Origin: Akkermansia muciniphila
Lineage (GTDB): Bacteria > Verrucomicrobiota > Verrucomicrobiia > Verrucomicrobiales > Akkermansiaceae
Assembly: GCF_030848305.1 (NCBI RefSeq)
Contig: NZ_CP114598.1
Coordinates: 1,116,001-1,180,000, forward strand
Direction of reading: 5' to 3'
DNA: 64,000 nucleotides
Shown: positions 16,833-25,141 of the stretch, one piece after another
Layout of the letters: every line of letters begins with the position of its first letter
How positions within the stretch are numbered: the first letter of the stretch is position 1
Made by a program: the position numbers and the translations under genes
Notes under the pieces: generated by a model
Told to the model about the DNA's origin: nothing
Databases searched by the model: none
What the model saw: the letters and a program-made list of their open reading frames with translations, nothing else

Positions 16833-18599
16833 ATGATTCATATGTCAGTCATCAAAGCCTTTTTCGTCAGTCCTCTGAAGTGGCTCCGCGTGACGGTGGC
16901 CGTCATTTTCTTCATCGGGATTGCATACGCTTTCCTGCACCATATTCCCGCATGGAACGTGCCGAACATGACGGGAGGCGGAGAGGGGATGGAAGATTCC
17001 TTTTCCCTGGCGCAGTGGCAATTGGTGCCGTCCGTGCTGGGAACCCTGAACGGGGCGGCTGTTTCCGCCGTGATTCTGGGGGCGTTGCTGCTGCTTACGC
17101 TGCTGTTCGGCCGCGTATACTGTTCCTTCGTTTGCCCGCTGGGGATTCTCCAGGATATTGTTTTCAGAGTCCGCCGCTGGCTGGCGCCGAAGCGTTTCCT
17201 GAAATTCTCCCGGCCTGTGCCGTGGGTGCGGTATGGGGTGCTGGCATTGCTGGCCGCCTGCTGCGTGACGGGGTTGGCCGGGCTGTCTCTGAATTGGCTG
17301 GACCCTTACAGCATTTTCGGGCGCATCATGTATGTGCTGGCATGGCCGGTTGCCATTTGGAGCAATAACCTGCTGGCGGCGGACAGTTCTTCTGCGGATC
17401 TGGTTCAAATGGATTATTTCCCCGTGGCTTTTCCGGTTCTGCTGGCTTCCGCCGGCATGCTCGGCCTGGTGGCCGTCATGAGCGCCTGGAAGGGGCGCCT
17501 GTATTGCAATACGGTATGCCCCGTCGGCACGCTGCTTGGCCTGCTTTCCCGCATTTCCCTTTTCCGGCTGGGTTTTGATCCCGCCACCTGCAAAAAATGC
17601 GGTAAATGCGTCAAATCCTGCAAGGCGCAATGCCTGAACCTGAAGGAATACAAGATAGACTCCTCACGTTGCGTGGCGTGCTACGATTGCGTGCGCTCCT
17701 GCAGTGAGGGAGGAATACGCTACCGCTGGTTTACCAGGGTCCGCCAACAGATTCCGGCCCAAAAAAAGAAGGTTCCCCCGGCTTCCGCTCCCTCTTCTTC
17801 CGCCGCGGTTCCCTCCATTGCCGGGAGCTCCCGCCGCCAGTTCCTGGAGGCTACTGCGGCCGGGCTGGCTGCGGCCGCCCTTTCCGGATGCCGGGGAGAG
17901 GCCGCCCGGAAGCTGGACCCTACCCAGTGCGTTCTTCCTCCCGGAGCCGGTTCCCTGGAACGTTTTCTGGATATCTGCACCGGCTGCCAGATGTGCGTTG
18001 CCAACTGCCCCACCCATGTGCTTCAACCTTCATACCTGCAGCTTGGCCTGAAGGGATTCATGAAACCCCGGATGGATTTTGCCACCAAATATTGCCTTTA
18101 TGATTGCCACCGCTGTGCGGAAGTCTGCCCCACGGGGGCCATACGCAGGATGCCTGTTACCGCGGAAAGGGATACTGAGGGAATAACAAAAGATACTACG
18201 CGCATTGCCATGGCCCGGTTTTACGTCTGCCGCTGCCTGGTTGCCCGGGAGGACATGGATTGCGGAGCCTGTACGGAGCATTGCCCTACCAAGGCGCTTT
18301 ACACGGTGCCCTATATCGGGCGTGACGGCCAGGAGCACCGCCTGCCCAGGCTGGATCCTTCCCTGTGCATCGGCTGCGGCGCGTGCGAACACGCCTGTCC
18401 CGTCACTACGGAACGGCCAGAGGAACGCGAATGTCGGAACTCCTGCAATCTGTGCGAGGAAAAATGCGAGTTCGGAAGACAACGGGAAATGCCGCCCCGG
18501 GCGCTGGTTGTCCGTGCCGTAAACCCCCAGCAGAAAGCTGTTAAAAAGTTTGAGGAAAAAGCTGTGGATCCGGTGGGAGATGCGGATTTCCCGTTTTGA
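16833..18599 (+). CDS. Membrane polyferredoxin with internal Tat/lipobox segment
   Basis: A 588-residue Fe-S protein. The N-terminal half (about 1-255) resembles NapH/NosR/YccM: four to five membrane helices with CSFVCPLG and CNTVCPVG. It is followed by a 2x[4Fe-4S] ferredoxin block (CKKCGKCVKSC and CVACYDCVRSC, about 250-295). Then, after a Ser/Pro-rich linker, comes a second apparent export signal inside the chain: SSRRQFLEATAAGLAAAALS followed by GC (about 330-350), like a Tat lipoprotein signal. The last 235 residues carry more clusters (CTGCQMCVANCP, CHRCAEVCP, CGACTEHCP, CIGCGACEHACP). It looks like a natural fusion of NapH-like and NapG-like proteins. The frame is unbroken. Partner of the DUF362 protein. 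Confidence 0.85.
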   Translation: MIHMSVIKAFFVSPLKWLRVTVAVIFFIGIAYAFLHHIPAWNVPNMTGGGEGMEDSFSLAQWQLVPSVLGTLNGAAVSAVILGALLLLTLLFGRVYCSFVCPLGILQDIVFRVRRWLAPKRFLKFSRPVPWVRYGVLALLAACCVTGLAGLSLNWLDPYSIFGRIMYVLAWPVAIWSNNLLAADSSSADLVQMDYFPVAFPVLLASAGMLGLVAVMSAWKGRLYCNTVCPVGTLLGLLSRISLFRLGFDPATCKKCGKCVKSCKAQCLNLKEYKIDSSRCVACYDCVRSCSEGGIRYRWFTRVRQQIPAQKKKVPPASAPSSSAAVPSIAGSSRRQFLEATAAGLAAAALSGCRGEAARKLDPTQCVLPPGAGSLERFLDICTGCQMCVANCPTHVLQPSYLQLGLKGFMKPRMDFATKYCLYDCHRCAEVCPTGAIRRMPVTAERDTEGITKDTTRIAMARFYVCRCLVAREDMDCGACTEHCPTKALYTVPYIGRDGQEHRLPRLDPSLCIGCGACEHACPVTTERPEERECRNSCNLCEEKCEFGRQREMPPRALVVRAVNPQQKAVKKFEEKAVDPVGDADFPF

Positions 18600-18885
18600 A
18601 AACGGCTGGCGGTGTGGAAGATGATGAAATAAACGCTTCCGGAGGCTTCAACTCTTTCTTCCGGGAGGGCTGTGTCTGTCCATCCGGTTTTTCGGGGGAA
18701 TTCCATGCAGCCCTGTTTGCGGCATGGATACGGTTGCGGGGAGCGTCGAAATGAGCGGGGGGGCAGGAGGAACCTGCCCTCGGAAACGTTCCCGGAGAAT
18801 ATGTTCTCCGGTTACGGCGGGATAGAGTGCAAATGCCCGATTTTCCTTGATGATGCGGAAGTTGATACGTTAAAGTAAAAGAACC

Positions 18886-20658
18886 ATGTTGCAGGCGGAC
18901 GGCATTACGTATGAGATAGAAACACCGGATGGTCCTTTGAAATTATTGGACAATGTCAGTTTTCATGTTCCCCGCGGACATTTTATGGCAGTCGTTGGTC
19001 CTTCCGGCTGCGGAAAGACCACCTTATTGAAGGCGATTGCGGGCATGATTGCGGAAACGGACGGCCGTTTTTTCTGGAATGGCCATGATTTGGCTGAAGA
19101 GGACTTTGAACCTTCGGAAATCGGGTTTGTTCCCCAGTTCAGCATTGCTTATGACCAGCTGAGCGTGGATGAGAATGTGGAGAGCGCCGCCAGGCTCCGC
19201 TGCCGCTTCAATTCCGTGGACGATTTGGACGACAGCATTGACAATGCCCTGGAGGTAACGGGAATGGAGGGGATTATGGACCGGGACGTGAAGATTCTTT
19301 CCGGCGGCCAGAAGAGGCGTCTGGCGCTGGCTATGGAGCTGGTCTCCAATCCCCGGTTGCTGATTTGCGATGAAGTGACGTCCGGACTGGATCCCAGGTC
19401 GGAACACGATATTGTGAACCTTCTGCATGAAATCTCCCGCTCGGAAGGCCGCATCGTCATTTCCGTCACGCACAGCCTTTCCCATCTGGACAGGTATGAT
19501 TCCATTCTGGTCATGCACCAGGGCTGCGTGGCTTACCACGGTTCTCCGAAAACCATGCTGCATTACTTCGGCGTTTCGTCGCTGGAAGAGATTTATCCGA
19601 AGCTTCAGGATCGTGAAGGCCCTTCCTGGTGCCGGTCCTGGAGCAAGTACCGGGATTCCTATTATTCCCGTCTGGAACAGGAAAGGGAAAAGAAAATTCT
19701 TTCCGGAGATTTGCCGGATCCGGATGCCGTCCGCCTTGCGGAGGCGGAGAAGGAGGAAGCCTCTGGAGAATCCGGAACGGAAAGGGAAAAGGCCGTGGAG
19801 GAAAATATTCCGGAAGTTCCCGGATTCTTCACCCAGTTCTTCTGCCTGCTGGGGCGGCGCTGGCGCATCTTTTTCCGGGACCGTTCCCAGTTGGTCCTTC
19901 AATTGGTCATGGTGCTGCTGTTTCCCGTGCTGGTAGCCATGTTCACGGACAAGGGCTCCGGGCAAATCGTAGGGCTTTCCGCTACGCAGGATGTCCAGAC
20001 TGTCCAGAAGGATATGGAAGCCCAGCAGCTGAACATGAAGACGGGATCCGCCGTCTCCGGCATCATCATGTTTGAGGTGATTCTGCTGGGGCTGATGGGA
20101 TCCAACAATGCCGCCCGCGAGGTAGCCGGCGAACGCGCCGTCATGGAAAAGGAGAAGTATGCGGGCATGAGGCCTTCCGCCTACCTGGCGAGCAAGCTGT
20201 CCTATCTGAGCGTTCTGGTGCTGGTGCAATCCGTATGGATGTTTGCCTTTGTGGATTTTTTCTGGGATCGCGGCGGCGGCTTGACGCACCTGCTGTTCCT
20301 GATTTTGGCGGATGCCGCCATGACCTTTGTATGCCTGGGCATTTCCGCGCTGGCCCGGAGTGCGGACCAGGCTTCCTTGCTGAGTATTTATCTGGTGGGG
20401 TTCCAGCTTCCCCTCTCCGGAGCGGTGCTGGCGCTTCCGGAACAGGTGGAGAACCTCATACGGCCCTTCATTTCCGCATACTGGGCGTGGTCCGGCAGCA
20501 TCTCCGCCCTGAAGGACGACGTATATTACGCCGTCAAGAATGTGCTGGATACGAACCTGACACCCTCCCTGGTCTGTTACATTGTTCTGGGGGTGCATGT
20601 TGCGTGCGGCATTGCGGCCGCCTACGCGGGAATCCGCCGTTCGCGCTGGGAGCTTTAA
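18886..20658 (+). CDS. ABCG-type ABC transporter (fused ATPase-permease)
   Basis: A 590-residue half-transporter, nucleotide-binding domain first and ABC-2 membrane domain second, the ABCG/White order. Seen: Walker A GPSGCGKTTLLKAIAG (about 39-54), signature LSGGQKRRLALAME, Walker B LLICDEVTSGLDP and an H-loop His in SVTHSLSH. After a charged linker (about 255-315) come about six hydrophobic segments (335-585). It should act as a homodimer exporting a lipid, glycan or peptide. A 20-bp hairpin (18792-18811) lies upstream. Two unknown envelope genes follow on the same strand and may assist it. Confidence 0.9.
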   Translation: MLQADGITYEIETPDGPLKLLDNVSFHVPRGHFMAVVGPSGCGKTTLLKAIAGMIAETDGRFFWNGHDLAEEDFEPSEIGFVPQFSIAYDQLSVDENVESAARLRCRFNSVDDLDDSIDNALEVTGMEGIMDRDVKILSGGQKRRLALAMELVSNPRLLICDEVTSGLDPRSEHDIVNLLHEISRSEGRIVISVTHSLSHLDRYDSILVMHQGCVAYHGSPKTMLHYFGVSSLEEIYPKLQDREGPSWCRSWSKYRDSYYSRLEQEREKKILSGDLPDPDAVRLAEAEKEEASGESGTEREKAVEENIPEVPGFFTQFFCLLGRRWRIFFRDRSQLVLQLVMVLLFPVLVAMFTDKGSGQIVGLSATQDVQTVQKDMEAQQLNMKTGSAVSGIIMFEVILLGLMGSNNAAREVAGERAVMEKEKYAGMRPSAYLASKLSYLSVLVLVQSVWMFAFVDFFWDRGGGLTHLLFLILADAAMTFVCLGISALARSADQASLLSIYLVGFQLPLSGAVLALPEQVENLIRPFISAYWAWSGSISALKDDVYYAVKNVLDTNLTPSLVCYIVLGVHVACGIAAAYAGIRRSRWEL

Positions 20659-20711
20659 TTTAATGCGTGCACTTGCGGGAAGTCCGTTATATACTTTTCC
20701 CATCAAAAGTT

Positions 20712-21143
20712 ATGGCGAGACGGCGTGCAGCAAAAAAGAAGAATTCCTCATCATCCGCGCTGGTTTTGACGGTCGTGGCGGTGGGTTTTGTGCTGGCCGT
20801 TATTGTGGCAGTGGTTATGTTCCGTGCCGGGGAGAAGCCTCAGGCCGGGTCGGATATACCTCTGGACATTCTGGCGGCGAACGCCTCCCAGCTTTCCAAG
20901 AACAATTACGCGCTGGACGGAACGGTGATTGACCGTTTCCCGCGCGGCAATTCCGAGCTTATTTCCTTCTTGTACAAAGACGCCTCCGGGCGTGAGTGCA
21001 TCATTCCCGTCTGTGTCTCCGATGAGGCCAGAAACGGACTGAACATCAACCGGGACCAGCAATACAGGATAGAGTTCCGGGTGGAAGACATCAATCCGAA
21101 GGTGCGCGGCGTGTGCGTAGCTACATCCATTCAGTCTAAATAA
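20712..21143 (+). CDS. Unknown single-pass membrane protein
   Basis: A 143-residue protein, not recognised. Seen: a basic N-terminus (MARRRAAKKK), a Ser-rich hinge, one strong membrane helix (about 17-38), then about 100 residues predicted outside the cytoplasm with a mixed beta composition and two Cys. The frame opens 15 codons earlier, but the Met at 20712 gives the positive-inside start. It lies 53 bp after the ABCG gene and 18 bp before the next gene, so it is probably in the same transcript. Confidence 0.75.
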   Translation: MARRRAAKKKNSSSSALVLTVVAVGFVLAVIVAVVMFRAGEKPQAGSDIPLDILAANASQLSKNNYALDGTVIDRFPRGNSELISFLYKDASGRECIIPVCVSDEARNGLNINRDQQYRIEFRVEDINPKVRGVCVATSIQSK

Positions 21144-21161
21144 ACAACCTCTCCGCGTCCC

Positions 21162-23048
21162 ATGAAATGCTGTTTTTTGATGACCCTGGCCTGCGCGGTT
21201 CCCGCGCTGGGGCAGATGATGTACAATCCTCCTACAGCCGGCGGCGCGCCTGCCGCGTCCCCTTCCACCCCTCCCGCCGTTCAGCCGAATGCCTACCAGC
21301 CTTCCAGGCAGGGGGATGCCAAGTCCCTGTACGGCAATGAGCTGCCTTTTCTGAATCCTCAGGACGGCACGGTGACCATCAACGGAACGACGTTGAACAT
21401 GGGCAGTTTCCGGGAGATTGAAGCGCGTTTTAACAAGTACCTGAGCCAGCCGGAAGAGAGCACGGAGGATGCGAAGGAATATCAGAAAATCTTTGAAAAG
21501 CTTCATGAGACGCTCTCCATGCGCAAGGAAAAACTGGCGGCGGATAATGTGGTGCGGCAGGTAGTGGATCTGTTGACCGCCGCTTCCAGCAATCCGCTGG
21601 ACGGAGGCGTTTCCGACGCTCTCTGCCAGGCCATTTACACCGCGTGGCAGGCCAGGAGCAATGGGAAAAACAAGGGGAAGATGCTTGAGGCGGTGGAGAG
21701 GGAAATCCGCAGCAACGCCCAGAAGATGAGCCTGATGGAAAGCGGCGTGACGGCGATTTCTGGTGCGCCCTCCGGCCAGAAGGGCGGGAAAAAGGGGACT
21801 CCCTCCAATCATCCGGCGAAAAATAATCCCCGTTACAAATACCTGGAAAAGCGTGTGGTGGAGATGGAAGCCCGCAAGCTGAAGCTGGAGAGTGAACAGG
21901 TGCTGACGGTGACGGAAGCGAAGGTTGTTTTCCAGTCTACGCTGGTTCAATTGTTTGCCCAGCGGCGTTTTGACCATGTTTCCATAGGCTGCGGCGTTTA
22001 CAGCCGCCTGTTCAATGACGGGGATACCAAGCTGCGGCTGGATAAAAATTCCGATGCCTCCAAAATGTTCAGCGGCACGCTGGGCGCTCCGCCCACCGTC
22101 GCTATTCTGGACAATCTTTCCCGGGAGCTGGCCCGTGACTCCGACCGGCACATGAAGGCCGTGAACAATCTGGTGGATTCCCGTCATTATGTGGATGCGC
22201 TGGAACGGCTGAACGAAGCCCTCCTGATCGGGGAATTCATGCCTGCCGTAAATACGTTTCCGTATGAGAAGAAGCAAAAGCTGTATGCCTTCAAGCGGGA
22301 CGTGGAAAAGTTGTTCGAGCTGATGAACGGCAAAGATTATGAAGAGGCCCTTTCCCTGGTGGAGGCTCTTAAGAAGACTTCCAGGGATTTCAGCACGGGC
22401 CGTGCGGAATCCGCAATCAGCGCCGCCGTATTTGCCAGTGACGCCTATATTTCCCAGGGTCAGGAAGCCCTGGCCAGGGGTGACCGCGCCAAACTGGAGG
22501 AATGCCTGAAAAGCGCCATTGAAATCTGGCCGAAAAACCCCCGCCTTCTTCCGCTGCGGAACGCCATGATGGCCGCGGGTCAGCAATCCCATGCGCTGGA
22601 GGATTTCAAGCGTTTCCACAAGAATAAGAATTATCGCCGCATTTTTGACAACCAGCATGAATTTGCCGTTCTGGTGAAGGATGATCCGGAGCTCCAGAGG
22701 CAGTTTGTGGAAGATTTGGGCAAAATGGCCGTTATTGAGCGTGCCTTGGGCGCGGCGCGTCAGCGTGAAGCCATGCAGGACGTATACGGCGCCTGGGAGG
22801 AGCTTCAGCAGCTGCGTTCCAAAGACCAGGAGCTGTTCATCAATGACCAGGAGCTGAACGCCAGGTATCTGGACCTGACGACAAAGGCAAGCACGCTGGT
22901 GAATTTGCTGAATGATGCGGAAAAATGCAGGAATGAGGGAGAAGTGGGGTCCGCCCTGGGCAAGTACATGGAAGCTAAAAGGCTGTATCTGTATTCCCGG
23001 TTTGCCAAGGAGGGAATTGAGTCCCTGCTTGATGAAATTTTCCGTTGA
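21162..23048 (+). CDS. Unknown exported helical protein
   Basis: A 628-residue protein, not recognised. Seen: signal peptide MKCCFLMTLACAVPALG, a Pro/Ala-rich stretch (25-50), then a long mostly helical body rich in Glu, Lys, Leu and Ala with TPR-like repeats in the second half (for example YISQGQEALARGDRAKLEEC and neighbouring segments). A Lys/Gly-rich linker sits near 205-225. No catalytic motif. Likely a periplasmic scaffold. Third gene of the apparent ABCG transcript. Confidence 0.75.
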   Translation: MKCCFLMTLACAVPALGQMMYNPPTAGGAPAASPSTPPAVQPNAYQPSRQGDAKSLYGNELPFLNPQDGTVTINGTTLNMGSFREIEARFNKYLSQPEESTEDAKEYQKIFEKLHETLSMRKEKLAADNVVRQVVDLLTAASSNPLDGGVSDALCQAIYTAWQARSNGKNKGKMLEAVEREIRSNAQKMSLMESGVTAISGAPSGQKGGKKGTPSNHPAKNNPRYKYLEKRVVEMEARKLKLESEQVLTVTEAKVVFQSTLVQLFAQRRFDHVSIGCGVYSRLFNDGDTKLRLDKNSDASKMFSGTLGAPPTVAILDNLSRELARDSDRHMKAVNNLVDSRHYVDALERLNEALLIGEFMPAVNTFPYEKKQKLYAFKRDVEKLFELMNGKDYEEALSLVEALKKTSRDFSTGRAESAISAAVFASDAYISQGQEALARGDRAKLEECLKSAIEIWPKNPRLLPLRNAMMAAGQQSHALEDFKRFHKNKNYRRIFDNQHEFAVLVKDDPELQRQFVEDLGKMAVIERALGAARQREAMQDVYGAWEELQQLRSKDQELFINDQELNARYLDLTTKASTLVNLLNDAEKCRNEGEVGSALGKYMEAKRLYLYSRFAKEGIESLLDEIFR

Positions 23049-23124
23049 ACTGGACGGATAAATTCCGCCGCATGGCGTGTCTGCGGAGACGGAGTAATTG
23101 CTTTTCTTCCGGAACGGCGCCGTT

Positions 23125-23871
23125 ATGCTACGGCTCATGAAGGCAGTATACCTGTGTTTGTGCATGCTGGCGGCGTTCTGTTTTCCGGCTGCGGCTCTTC
23201 CGGCGGATTGCAGCCAGGTGATTGTAGGTTCCGCGGACGGGTGGAATAGTTCCCATGTGCAGTTGAGCCTTTTGGAGAAAGGGCCGCGCGGCTGGGTGAT
23301 GGTGAAGGGTCCGTTTCCGGCGCGTCTGGGAAAATCCGGGCTGGTCTGGGGCAGGGGCGTCAGCCTCCCTCCCGCCGGAGGGCCGGTGAAGAAGGAGGGG
23401 GACTTGCGTTCTCCCGCGGGCATTTTTGAACTGGGAGGCGTGTATGGAACCGTCCCCGCGCCGCAGAAAAAGCGTTCCATGCCGTACCGCCGCATTACGC
23501 CGCGGGACATGTGGGTGGATGATCCTGCCTCTCCCCTGTACAACCAGCACTTTGTGCTGAAGCATGATCCCGTGACGCCGTGGGAGTTCAAGCAGCAGAT
23601 GAAGCTGAATGATTACGCCCACAGTCTGAAACTGTTTATCCGGCATAATGCCGCAGACGGACGGCGGAAACCCGTGCCGGGTGCGGGTTCCTCCATTTTT
23701 TTCCATATCTGGCGCCGGGACGGAGGCGCCCCTACAGCCGGGTGCACCGCGATGAGCGAGGAAAATTTGAGGGCCATGATTGCATGGCTGGATCCTTCCA
23801 GGCATCCCCTTTACATTCTGCTCCCCGCCAGGGAATATTTGCGTCTGCGCGGAGCCTGGGGACTGCCGTGA
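23125..23871 (+). CDS. YkuD-like L,D-transpeptidase family protein, exported
   Basis: A 248-residue protein with signal peptide (MKAVYLCLCMLAAFCFPAAA) and a catalytic-domain end typical of the L,D-transpeptidase (YkuD, YafK-like) fold: FFHIWRRDGGAPTAGCTAMS supplies the His and the TxGC nucleophile spaced as HxnS/TxGC. Members cross-link peptidoglycan stem peptides or attach lipoproteins. Two nearby Mets (23125, 23137) are possible starts; both keep the signal peptide. Probably periplasmic and active, in contrast to the degenerate relative at 36421. Confidence 0.8.
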   Translation: MLRLMKAVYLCLCMLAAFCFPAAALPADCSQVIVGSADGWNSSHVQLSLLEKGPRGWVMVKGPFPARLGKSGLVWGRGVSLPPAGGPVKKEGDLRSPAGIFELGGVYGTVPAPQKKRSMPYRRITPRDMWVDDPASPLYNQHFVLKHDPVTPWEFKQQMKLNDYAHSLKLFIRHNAADGRRKPVPGAGSSIFFHIWRRDGGAPTAGCTAMSEENLRAMIAWLDPSRHPLYILLPAREYLRLRGAWGLP

Positions 23872-24033
23872 CGTTTTCAGATAACCCTTCTGCCTGTTTC
23901 CTCTCCGCCCCGGAGCGGGAAGAGGCAGAGGATTGGCTTAAACCATCGGATGGCGGGGCCGGCGGGATGGCATTGGACCCCGTGCCGGCTGCACGTCCGC
24001 TGCTGCCTGGAGTTCCCTTTCCCGTAAACGCAG

Positions 24034-24063
24034 GAAGCCGGCCTTTGAAGAAAGGCCGGCTTC
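24034..24063. terminator. Bidirectional stem-loop terminator
   Basis: Perfect 13-bp arms GAAGCCGGCCTTT (24034-24046) and AAAGGCCGGCTTC (24051-24063) with loop GAAG. It sits between the convergent L,D-transpeptidase-like and RRM genes. Confidence 0.8.
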
Positions 24064-24078
24064 CGCATGGTAAAAAGG

Positions 24079-24744
24079 TTATTGTTCCTGGGACTGGGGA
24101 GCGGGAGCTTCCGGCTGGAGCAGGGGAGTGGAGGTTTCCTTTACTTCCGCCATGGAAGCCTGTTCTTCCCTGGGCGCGCGGTCTTCGCGGGGCTGCCGGG
24201 GTTGTTCCTGGCGTTCATTGGCGCCGCTGACCAGCAGATTGCGGCCCATGAAAGGCTGGTTGTGGAGGATGTCCACGGAACGGATGGCGTCTTCCATCTT
24301 CTTCATTTCCACAAAAGCATACCCCTTGGACTTGTGGGTGCGGGGGTTGTAAATGATTTCCACGGAATTGACTTCCCCGATGCCCTTGAACACGTCCTCC
24401 AGGTCGCTTTCCGTAGCTTCATAGGAAAGATTGCCCACATAAAGTCGGCGGTTGGAGACGGGCTGCTTGGGGGCGGAAGCGCGGTCCTGCCTGTTGCGGG
24501 CTACGCGGGTGTTGGTTTTAGCGGCGGCTTTATCCCTGGCTGCATGCTTGTTGTTCTTGGACGGACGGATGCCGAAGAGGCCCAGAAAACGCTGCCACAA
24601 GGAGAGTTTGGCGGGCGCTTCTTTTCTATACTTGGGACGGTAACCGCTGGAGTCGCGGCGGTCATTGCCATAGGAGCGTCCGCCCTTGTTGTAGCGGCGG
24701 CGAGCCCCCTGGCCCTGTCTTCCCTGTGTGTTGTGTTGTGACAT
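24079..24744 (-). CDS. RRM-type RNA-binding protein
   Basis: A 221-residue protein with one RNA-recognition motif (about 98-176): RNP2 LYVGNLSY and RNP1 KSKGYAFVEM are both complete. The N-terminal 95 residues are basic, Gly/Arg/Lys/Asn-rich and probably disordered, possibly giving extra RNA contacts; the C-terminus is Gln/Pro/Glu-rich. Bacterial single-RRM proteins are thought to act in RNA folding or cold response. No partner can be inferred from position; it is monocistronic between a terminator and a 340-bp intergenic region. Confidence 0.9.
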   Translation of the reverse strand: MSQHNTQGRQGQGARRRYNKGGRSYGNDRRDSSGYRPKYRKEAPAKLSLWQRFLGLFGIRPSKNNKHAARDKAAAKTNTRVARNRQDRASAPKQPVSNRRLYVGNLSYEATESDLEDVFKGIGEVNSVEIIYNPRTHKSKGYAFVEMKKMEDAIRSVDILHNQPFMGRNLLVSGANERQEQPRQPREDRAPREEQASMAEVKETSTPLLQPEAPAPQSQEQ

Positions 24745-25084
24745 ACTTATATTCTAAGTTGGTGATTATGTTGGTGTCATGCCGGATTTATCGCTGTATG
24801 CAGTAAATTCCATCCGGAGGATCGCCGGGACGTTCCGCTGCCATGAGAAAAGCCGGGAGTAAGGGGTCCCATGCCCCGATCAACGGTCCATGCAGGTCTG
24901 ATAGGGGGGCGATCAGGCTAGGCGCGTGGCCAGTCCGGTCGATTGACGCATATACCAATGCACAGGGAGCCGGATTCTTGCAAGCCGGTATCTCGTCATT
25001 CTGGGTTTTCCGGCATCCGGAGGAGAGAAGACCAGACGAACGGCACGCTGCCGTGCCGGACAAGGCCCAGAGTGAGCTGACAAT
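24745..25084. other. Long intergenic region, no gene assigned
   Basis: Between the RRM gene start and the sugar-transferase promoter. Short frames on both strands have unnatural composition. Several hairpins are possible, including GGCAC-loop-GTGCC near 25040-25055 and GGGG/CCCC near 24866-24880. It could be a structured leader or small RNA, but I do not recognise a known RNA family (SRP, 6S, tmRNA and RNase P hallmarks were looked for and not seen). Confidence 0.4.
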
Positions 25085-25113
25085 TTGACAAAAAGACGAT
25101 GACGGAGTATTTA
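25085..25113 (+). promoter_or_regulatory. Promoter of sugar-transferase gene
   Basis: TTGACA (25085-25090), 17-bp spacer, TATTTA (25108-25113). Transcription would begin at about 25120, past the GTG at 25115. This supports the ATG at 25142 as the true start. Confidence 0.6.
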
Positions 25114-25141
25114 AGTGCCAACTAATCTACATATTCTCTCG

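Noticed and set aside
18672-18878. 68-codon plus-strand frame before the ABCG gene
   Set aside because: Unnatural composition (Cys/Arg/Gly), crosses a hairpin (18792-18811), no homology visible.
20751-23591. 946-codon minus-strand frame opposite the exported helical protein
   Set aside because: Shadow; spans several genes' antisense and has no coherent domain.
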